From NCBI RefSeq assembly GCF_014841565.1, contig NZ_JACYUD010000006.1, positions 62,001 to 126,000 of the forward strand: a stretch of DNA of 64,000 nt, written 5' to 3'. Source of the DNA: Rhizobium sp. CFBP 8762 (lineage in GTDB: Bacteria > Pseudomonadota > Alphaproteobacteria > Rhizobiales > Rhizobiaceae). The notes beneath the pieces were generated by a model. That model searched no databases and was not told where the DNA came from. It saw only the letters and a list, made by a program, of their open reading frames with translations. This document shows, one piece after another, positions 57,801 through 64,000 of this stretch (the stretch's first letter is position 1; every line of letters begins with the position of its first letter). Position numbers and translations under genes: made by a program.

Positions 57801-58369
57801 CCGAAGAAATCCAGACGTACGGGCTCCGGACTGCCGGGTACGAACACATCCAGAATACCGCCACGAACGGCATATTCACCCACCTCGCGCACGGTTGCCA
57901 CGCGGTCAAAACCATTGCGCTCCAGCCGCTGCGCAATATCGTCCATCCGCACCACGCCGCCGGGACGGGCAGAGAAGGCGAGGCTTTCCAGAACACTCTG
58001 CGGCGCGATTTTTTGCAGCGCCGCGTTGACGGTCACGAGCACGATCGCCGGATGCGGTTTTTTGCGGTGCGCAATCAGCGAGGACAGCGCCGACAGGCGC
58101 CGCGCGGAAATATCGGCACTCGGTGAGACCCGGTCATAAGGCAGGCAGTCCCAACCGGGAAGCGTCAGCACCGGAATATCAGGCGCGGCAAAGCCGAGCA
58201 TCTGCTCCATATCGGCAATGTGCTGACCATCCGACATGATGTAAGCCAGCGGCCCGCCGCTGCGCGCCAGATCCGCCAGAATCAGCGGCTCGACACCGGA
58301 GGGTACGGGACCAATGGTAAACGACTGTTGGGCCTGAACCAGAAATTCAGGATCGAAACCCGGAATCAT
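54860..58369 (-). CDS. mfd: Transcription-repair coupling factor
   Basis: A 1169-residue DNA translocase that displaces stalled RNA polymerase and recruits UvrA. Domain order: UvrB-like damage-binding region (about 1-400), RNA polymerase interaction domain (CarD/RID-like, about 505-575, ADFIAEVAGLDEGSIVVHAEHGIGRFVGL), then the RecG-like motor with Walker A GDVGFGKTEVALR, DEEQHFGVKHKERLK, motif III LSATPIPRTLQ and motif VI QLRGRVGRS. The C-terminal TRCF domain (D7) closes it. Its start codon overlaps the end of sdhE by four bases (ATGA). uvrA and recG are in the same window. Confidence 0.97.
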   Translation of the reverse strand: MIPGFDPEFLVQAQQSFTIGPVPSGVEPLILADLARSGGPLAYIMSDGQHIADMEQMLGFAAPDIPVLTLPGWDCLPYDRVSPSADISARRLSALSSLIAHRKKPHPAIVLVTVNAALQKIAPQSVLESLAFSARPGGVVRMDDIAQRLERNGFDRVATVREVGEYAVRGGILDVFVPGSPEPVRLDFFGDTLETIRSFDAASQRTTGQARSLDLNPMSEVSLTPETISHFRTRYLAMFGAATRDDALYQAVSEGRRYAGMEHWLPLFYDGLETVFDYLSDFRIVTDHMTREAASERSKLVQDYYEARQSSNVPAKGQSTQGTPYKPVPPDELYLSTDAFQAALTSANAIRLSPFTEQGGASRHVVNIRASQGPRWAKASNEAQAEGERVNVFDEAVKHIAERRSKGSKVVISGWSEGSLDRLLQVLAEHGLGNIKSIKAFSELNSLKPGEAAATVLSLESGFETGNLVFIGEQDILGDRMVRRSKRRKRGADFIAEVAGLDEGSIVVHAEHGIGRFVGLRTIEAAGAPHACLELVYADNAKLFLPVENIELLSRYGSEASDAALDKLGGVAWQARKAKLKKRLLDMAGGLIRIAAERTTRHAPVLTTPEGVYDEFAARFPYDETEDQLNSIEAVRDDLGAGRPMDRLVCGDVGFGKTEVALRAAFIAAMNGVQVAVVVPTTLLARQHFKTFNERFRGLPIRLAQASRLVGSKELALTKKEVADGKTDIVVGTHALLGSSINFANLGLLIIDEEQHFGVKHKERLKELKSDVHVLTLSATPIPRTLQLALTGVRELSLITTPPVDRMAVRTFISPFDPLVIRETLMREHYRGGQSFYVCPRLADLADIQDFLRSDVPELKVAVAHGQMPATELEDIMNAFYDGQYDVLLSTTIVESGLDVPRANTLIVHRADMFGLAQLYQLRGRVGRSKVRAFALFTLPANKTLTTMAERRLKVLQSLDTLGAGFQLASHDLDLRGAGNLLGDEQSGHIKEVGFELYQQMLEEAVAEMKGDEEVRDTGWSPQISVGTPVMIPDEYVPDLHLRLGLYRRLGEITDAADIDAFGAEMIDRFGPLPIEVQHLLKIVFVKALCRTANVEKLDAGPKGVVVQLRHKQFPNPVGLVGFMSKQGTMAKVRPDQSLFFSRDLPTPEKRLAGAAMVMTQLAKIASES

Positions 58370-58674
58370 GCGCCCTGCCCGCTGGACAGGGGCGCGAAGT
58401 CAGGCCGGTAGGAGATGATGCGGGTAAACAGCGGTGTGCGATACTGTTGTGGGATTGGCTGCTCGCCCACCACCCATTTGATCAGGTCCTGATCTTCTTC
58501 CGCCATGATCACTTCCAGTTCGTCCAGTTCAATATCGGACAAGGTGCCGATTTCCGCATCGGCGAACTGGCCGAGGACAAGGTCCATCTCGCGGATACCA
58601 CGATGCCAGGCGCGAAACAGAATGCGCCGGCGGCGGGGATCGAGATCGGCACTGGAGCGGGTCATTCCTGTCAT
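58366..58674 (-). CDS. sdhE: FAD assembly factor SdhE
   Basis: A 102-residue SdhE/SDHAF2 protein that promotes covalent attachment of FAD to succinate dehydrogenase SdhA. The family hallmark RILFRAWHRGIREMDLVLG contains the RG-x-x-E motif. Acidic helices follow (LDELEVIMAEEDQDLIKWVVG). The ATG at 58674 has AAGGAC nine bases upstream; a TTG two codons earlier and an ATG three codons later are alternatives. It overlaps mfd by four bases, so the two are translated together, and it is divergent from recG. Confidence 0.93.
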   Translation of the reverse strand: MTGMTRSSADLDPRRRRILFRAWHRGIREMDLVLGQFADAEIGTLSDIELDELEVIMAEEDQDLIKWVVGEQPIPQQYRTPLFTRIISYRPDFAPLSSGQGA

Positions 58675-58767
58675 AGCCAAAGTCCTTTTTATCTGGTCCG
58701 TCTATAAACTGCTTAAAAGTGAATGTCAGCCTTGCCAAAACACGAATTTCCATCGCATTTTAGAGCC

Positions 58768-60888
58768 ATGCGCCCAGCCATTCTCGATCCTCTGTTTGCC
58801 TCACTCTCCTCCCTTCCGGGAATTGGTCCGAAAACCGGCGAACTCTATGCAAAATTGCTGGGCCGCGACTCGATTGAAGACTGCCGTGTCATCGATCTCC
58901 TGTTTCATGCGCCGACATCGCTGATCGACCGCAGGCACCAGCCCGGCATTGCGCACGCACCTCAAGGTATCATCGTTACGATCACCGGTCGGGTGGTTCG
59001 TCATCAGCCCCCGCCGCCCGGCCGCTCAAACGTGCCTTATCGTGTGTTGATGGAGGATGAAACGGGCGAACTCGCCCTCACCTTCTTCCGCGTTGCCGCC
59101 AACCCGCGCGGCGGAAACTGGCTAGAAAAATCTCTGCCTGTCGATGAAACGGTGATCGTCAGCGGCAAGGTGGATTGGTTTAACGGGCGGGCCTCCATGG
59201 TGCACCCGGACTATATGGTGCGCGCCAGCGAGGCCGAGGGCCTGCCGTTGGTGGAGCCGGTCTACCCGCTCACTGCTGGCCTGACCTCGCGGGGCTTGCG
59301 CAAAAGTATAGAAGCGGCCCTGCCCCGTCTGCCGCATTTTACAGACTGGATCGAAAGTACGCTTGCCGCGCGCGAGGGTTTTCCAACCGTTGATGACAGC
59401 TTTCGACGCTTGCACGATCCCCATGACGAGACCGACATTGATGCGCAAGCCCCGCAGCGGCGCAGGCTGGCCTATGACGAGTTTCTGGCTGGGCAGTTGT
59501 CTCTTGCCCTTGTGCGCCAACGGCTGCGCAAGGTGGCGGGCATACCCATTCGCTCAGACGGTCATTTGCGAAAAGCGGTTCTCGCCGCCCTGCCGTTTTC
59601 GCTTACCAACAGCCAGACTGCAGCACTCGCCGACATTCTGGCGGACATGGAGAGCGACCAGCGGATGCTACGGCTCGTACAGGGTGATGTAGGCGCGGGT
59701 AAAACTGCCGTTGCTCTGATGGCCATGCTAGCTGCGGTAGAATCTGGCGGGCAAGCCGTGCTGATGGCGCCTACCGAAATTCTGGCCCGACAACATTTTG
59801 CGACCATCTCCAAACTTGCTGGCAGTGCTGGTGTCACAGTGGATGTGCTGACGGGCCGCACGAAAGGCCGCGAGCGCGAGGCGATACTGGAGCGGATTGC
59901 GTCGGGCGCAACCCAGATCGTCATCGGCACACATGCGCTGTTTCAGGACGCCGTGAATTACCATAATATTCTTTTGGCGGTCGTCGATGAGCAGCACCGT
60001 TTTGGCGTGCATCAACGGCTGCGGTTGACCTCTAAGGGTGTCTCACCGCACATGCTGGTGATGACCGCCACACCAATACCGCGAACGCTGGTGCTGGCCG
60101 CTTTCGGGGATATGGATGTGTCCAAGCTGACCGAGAAACCGGCAGGACGCAAACCGATTACCACCGTGACGGTATCGACGGACCGGATCAGCGAGATTGT
60201 TGAACGTTTGCGCGTGGCCCTCGCCGACGGTCGCAAAGCCTACTGGATTTGCCCTCTGGTTGAAGAGTCCGAAGAATCAGACCTGATGTCGGCGGATGAG
60301 CGATATCAGACGCTGACACAACTTTTCGGCAGTTCTGTTGGCTTGATCCATGGCCGTATGAAAGCCGATGAGAAGGATGCGGCCATGGCCGCGTTCAAAA
60401 ACAGTGAGATCCGCCTGCTGGTTGCCACCACGGTTGTGGAAGTCGGTGTGGACGTACCCGACGCGACCATTATGGTGATTGAACACGCGGAGCGCTTCGG
60501 GCTGGCGCAGTTGCACCAGTTGCGCGGTCGCGTGGGGCGCGGCGAAGGCGCTTCCACCTGCATTCTCCTCTATAAAGGACCGTTGAGCGAGAACGGACGC
60601 GCGCGGCTTTCCATTCTCCGTGATTCCGAAGACGGCTTTTTGATCGCCGAGGAAGATTTGAAGCTGCGTGGCGAGGGCGAAGTGCTGGGTACGCGCCAGT
60701 CCGGAACACCCGGCTTTCGTATCGCCAGCCTGGAAGCCCATAGCGACCTTCTGGAAATTGCCCGAAAAGATGCCGCCTATATCATCGAGCGGGACCCGGA
60801 TTTGACATCAGAACGGGGTGAGGCCCTGCGCACCCTGCTCTATCTCCACAAGCGGGATGAGGCGATCCGGTTTCTCAGGGCTGGATAG
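58768..60888 (+). CDS. recG: ATP-dependent DNA helicase RecG
   Basis: Reverses stalled forks and processes Holliday junctions; 706 residues. An N-terminal wedge/OB domain (about 1-180, LPGIGPKTGELYAKLLG start and ITGRVVRHQPPPPG) is followed by the motor with Walker A GDVGAGKTAVALM, Walker B VVDEQHRFGVHQR, TATPIPRTL and the C-terminal QLRGRVGRG and LGTRQSG segments. The ATG at 58768 suits the family length; an ATG 15 codons earlier cannot be ruled out. The last 14 bp overlap the end of the convergent DUF502 gene. Confidence 0.96.
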   Translation: MRPAILDPLFASLSSLPGIGPKTGELYAKLLGRDSIEDCRVIDLLFHAPTSLIDRRHQPGIAHAPQGIIVTITGRVVRHQPPPPGRSNVPYRVLMEDETGELALTFFRVAANPRGGNWLEKSLPVDETVIVSGKVDWFNGRASMVHPDYMVRASEAEGLPLVEPVYPLTAGLTSRGLRKSIEAALPRLPHFTDWIESTLAAREGFPTVDDSFRRLHDPHDETDIDAQAPQRRRLAYDEFLAGQLSLALVRQRLRKVAGIPIRSDGHLRKAVLAALPFSLTNSQTAALADILADMESDQRMLRLVQGDVGAGKTAVALMAMLAAVESGGQAVLMAPTEILARQHFATISKLAGSAGVTVDVLTGRTKGREREAILERIASGATQIVIGTHALFQDAVNYHNILLAVVDEQHRFGVHQRLRLTSKGVSPHMLVMTATPIPRTLVLAAFGDMDVSKLTEKPAGRKPITTVTVSTDRISEIVERLRVALADGRKAYWICPLVEESEESDLMSADERYQTLTQLFGSSVGLIHGRMKADEKDAAMAAFKNSEIRLLVATTVVEVGVDVPDATIMVIEHAERFGLAQLHQLRGRVGRGEGASTCILLYKGPLSENGRARLSILRDSEDGFLIAEEDLKLRGEGEVLGTRQSGTPGFRIASLEAHSDLLEIARKDAAYIIERDPDLTSERGEALRTLLYLHKRDEAIRFLRAG

Positions 60889-61558
60889 CATTCCCATGGG
60901 AATCAAGAAGTTTGGGCTTGTAATCCGGCGCAATCAGGCCCCCGGAAATCAGCAGCTTGGCTGCTTCCTCCGCGCTCATATCCAGAATGGTAATCTTGTC
61001 GCGTGGCACAAACAACAGAAACCCTGCCGTGGGCACCGGCGTGGGCGGCAGAAACACGGTGACCATGTCCAGCCCCATATCGTTGAACTTGGACGCAATC
61101 TCGCCCTGCGCATCGGTTGCGATAAACACCATCGACCAGAGGCCGGGACTTGGATACTCGATCAACCCGGCTTTTTTGAAAGACGTGGACTGGTCTTGTA
61201 GCACGGTCTGAAAAATCTGTTTCAGGGCCTTGTAGATACCGCGCACCAGCGGTGTGCGGCTCAACAGGGATTCACCGAAAGCAACGATGGAACGCCCGAC
61301 CAGATTGGCGGTTAAAAACCCAACCATGGTGATGACGAAGATCGCAGTCAGCAGTCCAAAACCCGGCACCGCAAACGGCAGGTAATTATCCGGGTTATAC
61401 AGACTGGGCAGGTAGGGTTTGACCCAGCCATCCGCCCACAGAATGAACGAATGGACCAGCCAGATCGTAATTGCCAGTGGCGCGCAAATGATCAGTCCCG
61501 TCAGGAAATAGTTTCTGAGACGGGTCGCGAGAAATCCGCGCTTGGGTACGTCATTCAT
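60875..61558 (-). CDS. DUF502 family membrane protein
   Basis: A 227-residue protein of the DUF502 (COG2928) family, with two transmembrane helices: YFLTGLIICAPLAITIWLVHSFI (about 17-40) and FGLLTAIFVITMVGFLTANLVG (about 67-90). The second half is soluble, with SFKKAGLIEYPSPGLWSMVFIAT and VFLPPTPVPTAGFLLFV blocks conserved in the family. The function is unknown; a plant homologue (COV1) affects vascular development. It is third after glmU-glmS, seven bases from glmS, and its stop codon overlaps the recG end. Confidence 0.92.
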   Translation of the reverse strand: MNDVPKRGFLATRLRNYFLTGLIICAPLAITIWLVHSFILWADGWVKPYLPSLYNPDNYLPFAVPGFGLLTAIFVITMVGFLTANLVGRSIVAFGESLLSRTPLVRGIYKALKQIFQTVLQDQSTSFKKAGLIEYPSPGLWSMVFIATDAQGEIASKFNDMGLDMVTVFLPPTPVPTAGFLLFVPRDKITILDMSAEEAAKLLISGGLIAPDYKPKLLDSHGNAIQP

Positions 61559-61565
61559 TCAGGCA

Positions 61566-63392
61566 CTATTCCACTGTTACGGACTTGGCCAGATTGCGGG
61601 GCTGATCCACATCGGTCCCCATGAAGACCGCAGTATGGTAGGCCAGAAGCTGAATGGGAAGAGAGAATATCATCGGCGCGATAATCTCGCTCACATGCGG
61701 CAGAACGATGGTTTTCAGCGTTTCCAGATTTGAAGCGCTCGCACCAGCGGCATCGGTGATAAAGATGACCTTGCCGCCCCGCGCCGCCACTTCCTGCATG
61801 TTCGATATGGTCTTGTCGAAGAAGCGGTCATGCGGTGCAATGACGATGACCGGCATGTTTTCATCGATGAGCGCGATTGGGCCATGTTTGAGTTCACCGG
61901 CGGCGTAACCTTCGGCGTGAATGTAGGAAATTTCCTTGAGCTTCAACGCCCCTTCCATCGCCAGCGGGAAACTTGGGCCACGCCCGAGATACAGCACATC
62001 CTTGTACTTCGACAGATCACGCGCCAGCAATTCCATGGCTGGTTGAATGTCGTTGAGAACGGCGGACATGATGCGCGGCATTTCCGCGAGATGCCCCGTC
62101 AGTTCGCGCTCCTGCTCGGACGTGATCGTACCGCGCGCCCGTCCGGCACGGATCGCCAGCGCAGCCAAAACCGTCAGCTGGCAGGTGAAAGCTTTGGTCG
62201 ACGCGACCCCGATCTCCGGGCCCGCCAGAATTGGAAACACCGCATCAGCCTCTCGCGCAATGGTCGATTCACGCACATTGACGACGGCACCGATCTTTAA
62301 GCCCAGCTCTTTGCAGTAGCGCAAGGACGCCAGCGTATCCGCCGTTTCGCCGGACTGTGAAATGAACAGCGCTGCTGCCGATGGAGACAGGGGGATATCG
62401 CGGTAGCGAAATTCCGATGCCACATCGATTTCAACCGGCAAGCGCGCATACCGCTCAAACCAGTATTTGCCGACCATGCCTGCCAGATAGGCCGTACCGC
62501 AGGCCGAAATTGCCAAACCGGAAATACGCGCGAAATCAATGGCGTCATCCAGCGGGCGGATCTGATTTTCAAGCAGATCGACGTAATGGCCGAGTGCATG
62601 GGAAATCACCTCGGGCTGTTCATAGATTTCCTTTTCCATGAAATGCCGGTGGTTGCCCTTGTCGACCAGAAAGGCCGTTGCACTGGCGATCTGCTGCGGA
62701 CGCTGAACGGGTTCACCCTGCATATCGAAAATGTGGACGCCCTCGCGACCAAGGATCGCCCAGTCTCCATCCACCAGATAGGAAATGCGGTTGGTAAAGG
62801 GTGACAGCGCGATGGCATCGGACCCCAGAAACATCTCACCCTCGCCATAGCCGATTGCCAGCGGTGGGCCGTTGCGGGCCGCCATGATCGTGGACGGATC
62901 GTCCTGAAACAACACGGCCAGTGCATAGGCACCACGCACCCGCTGGAGCATGGCGTGCATGGCCTCACGGCGGCCGAGCCCCGCTCGCAGCAGCATGGCC
63001 AGAAGTTGCGCCACAACCTCCGTATCGGTCTGAGAAGAAAAGGTCGCGCCAGCGGCTTTCAGGTCCTCTTTAATCTCGGAGAAGTTTTCGATAATGCCAT
63101 TATGGACGACCGCGACGCCATCGGTGAAATGCGGATGCGCGTTGTTTTCCGTTGGCGCGCCATGGGTCGCCCAGCGGGTATGGGCTATCCCAATAGTCCC
63201 GGCAAGAGGCTCGGCGTCCAGCTTGTGAGCGAGATTGACCAGCTTTCCCTCGGCGCGCCGGCGCTCAAGGCGTCCGTCGTGGATTGTCGCAACGCCCGCC
63301 GAATCGTAACCACGATATTCAAGCCGCTTCAGCGCCTGAACAAGCCTTTCGGCAACCGGAGTATTACCGACAATTCCGACAATTCCGCACAT
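61566..63392 (-). CDS. glmS: Glucosamine-fructose-6-phosphate aminotransferase
   Basis: Makes glucosamine-6-phosphate from fructose-6-phosphate and glutamine, the entry to UDP-GlcNAc. The 608-residue protein has the N-terminal glutaminase with nucleophile Cys2 (MCGIVGIVG) and HTRWATHGAPTENNAHPH. Two SIS sugar-isomerase domains follow, with SQSGETADTLASLRYCKELG and the C-terminal YIHAEGYAAGELKHGPIALID and the terminal AKSVTVE. It is in an operon with glmU 93 bp upstream. No glmS ribozyme is expected in proteobacteria, and none is seen. Confidence 0.97.
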   Translation of the reverse strand: MCGIVGIVGNTPVAERLVQALKRLEYRGYDSAGVATIHDGRLERRRAEGKLVNLAHKLDAEPLAGTIGIAHTRWATHGAPTENNAHPHFTDGVAVVHNGIIENFSEIKEDLKAAGATFSSQTDTEVVAQLLAMLLRAGLGRREAMHAMLQRVRGAYALAVLFQDDPSTIMAARNGPPLAIGYGEGEMFLGSDAIALSPFTNRISYLVDGDWAILGREGVHIFDMQGEPVQRPQQIASATAFLVDKGNHRHFMEKEIYEQPEVISHALGHYVDLLENQIRPLDDAIDFARISGLAISACGTAYLAGMVGKYWFERYARLPVEIDVASEFRYRDIPLSPSAAALFISQSGETADTLASLRYCKELGLKIGAVVNVRESTIAREADAVFPILAGPEIGVASTKAFTCQLTVLAALAIRAGRARGTITSEQERELTGHLAEMPRIMSAVLNDIQPAMELLARDLSKYKDVLYLGRGPSFPLAMEGALKLKEISYIHAEGYAAGELKHGPIALIDENMPVIVIAPHDRFFDKTISNMQEVAARGGKVIFITDAAGASASNLETLKTIVLPHVSEIIAPMIFSLPIQLLAYHTAVFMGTDVDQPRNLAKSVTVE

Positions 63393-63485
63393 ACTATGTC
63401 CCCGTATTCACCCATCGAAGCTTGTCTGGTTAAAGACTTTGATGAAATACGCAATGGCGCGGACTTCACTTTGCATTTCAAAGTT

Positions 63486-64000
63486 TTACGCTTCGTCGGC
63501 CTTCAGTTTTGCAGCCTTAAAGGCAGCGTTTCTGGCGCGTACCACTTCCGCATGACCCGGCTTGTTTTCCTGCCGACTTCTGGCGAAGGCGGTGGCATTG
63601 TCGGGTACGTCCTGTGTAATCACACTGCCGGAGGCAATGAGGCTGGACGCGCCTATCGTCACCGGGGCTACGAGCGAAGAATTCGAACCGACAAAGGCAT
63701 TGTCCCCGATGCGGGTAATGTGTTTGTTGATGCCATCGTAGTTACATGTGATCGTACCGGCTCCGATATTGGCACCGGCACCGATGAATGTATCCCCGAT
63801 ATAGCTCAGATGGTTGATCTTTGCGCCGACGCCCACTTCGCTCTTCTTGACCTCGCAGAAGTTACCGACCTTGGATTTGGCCGCCAGCTTTGCGCCCGGA
63901 CGCAAACGAGCATAGGGGCCAATCTCCGCCTTTGGCCCAATTGTCGCCCCTTCGATATGCGAGAACGAGTGGATGACGGCACCAGCTGCAACGCTAACCC
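63486..64000 (-). CDS. glmU: Bifunctional GlmU, C-terminal acetyltransferase part (5' end outside the window)
   Basis: The last 171 codons of glmU, open to the right window edge. The visible part is the left-handed beta-helix acetyltransferase domain, with hexapeptide repeats from [20 protein letters not shown] through [31 protein letters not shown] and [19 protein letters not shown] to the polar tail ending KADEA. This domain acetylates glucosamine-1-phosphate; the uridylyltransferase half would lie beyond 64000. The next gene, glmS, follows 93 bp downstream on the same strand. Confidence 0.95.
   Translation of the reverse strand, partial: VSVAAGAVIHSFSHIEGATIGPKAEIGPYARLRPGAKLAAKSKVGNFCEVKKSEVGVGAKINHLSYIGDTFIGAGANIGAGTITCNYDGINKHITRIGDNAFVGSNSSLVAPVTIGASSLIASGSVITQDVPDNATAFARSRQENKPGHAEVVRARNAAFKAAKLKADEA

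Overview
The window is chromosomal DNA of an alphaproteobacterium, almost certainly of the order Hyphomicrobiales (Rhizobiales) and closest in gene content and order to the Brucella/Ochrobactrum/Phyllobacterium group. The evidence is the general amino-acid transporter aapJQMP, BTLCP, PAS_5, DUF1489, DUF2336 and IalB proteins, the folE-hisI and sfsA-map-radC clusters, an alphaproteobacterial GTTC-N7-GTTC SOS box, and palindromic intergenic repeats of the rhizobial type. Gene density is high. Nearly all genes are housekeeping, and I see no prophage, transposon, CRISPR array or plasmid gene.

Layout. 1-7.4 kb: a truncated exported alpha/beta hydrolase, parE, an acetyltransferase, DUF2336, a flavin reductase/nitroreductase pair and an exported protein. 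7.4-14 kb: thrS, yidD coupled to a degenerate NifU-like protein, folE-hisI, a patatin, a CBS-pair protein and a rhomboid protease. 14-18.5 kb: an envelope and signalling stretch with a PAS_5 protein, a tandem PilZ protein, a LapG-like periplasmic cysteine protease and a DacA-type carboxypeptidase with a SPOR domain. 18.5-25 kb: DUF1489, metC and aapJQMP. 25-29 kb: an exported Arg/Asp-rich protein and a 1045-residue autotransporter, followed by tRNA-Glu. 29-34 kb: recJ, hom and an aminotransferase. 34-41 kb: a lipoprotein, sfsA-map-radC, gyrA, marC and ssb. 41-48 kb: uvrA behind an SOS-controlled promoter, DUF72, an EamA transporter and nnr. 47.7-50.4 kb: the nitrogen-control locus glnB-glnA, with a sigma54-type promoter and a 24-codon ORF upstream, then hspQ. 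50-64 kb: ialB, an orphan peptide-binding protein, a FrnE-like oxidoreductase, an EamA transporter, mfd-sdhE, recG, DUF502, glmS and the 3' part of glmU.

How genes work together. DNA topology and repair are strongly represented: parE, gyrA, ssb, uvrA, mfd, recG, recJ and radC. aapJQMP imports amino acids, while glnB-glnA senses and assimilates nitrogen. glmU-glmS feed UDP-GlcNAc to the envelope, and dacA trims peptidoglycan. The PilZ protein and the LapG-like protease are adjacent and could link c-di-GMP to surface protein processing.

The observations most worth checking are the repeat-rich autotransporter, the PAS/PilZ/BTLCP cluster, the short ORF with a strong ribosome binding site upstream of glnB, the SOS box placed inside the uvrA promoter, the long hairpin between aapJ and aapQ, and the apparent absence of glpX between hom and recJ. 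I found no clearly new multi-gene defence or mobile system.
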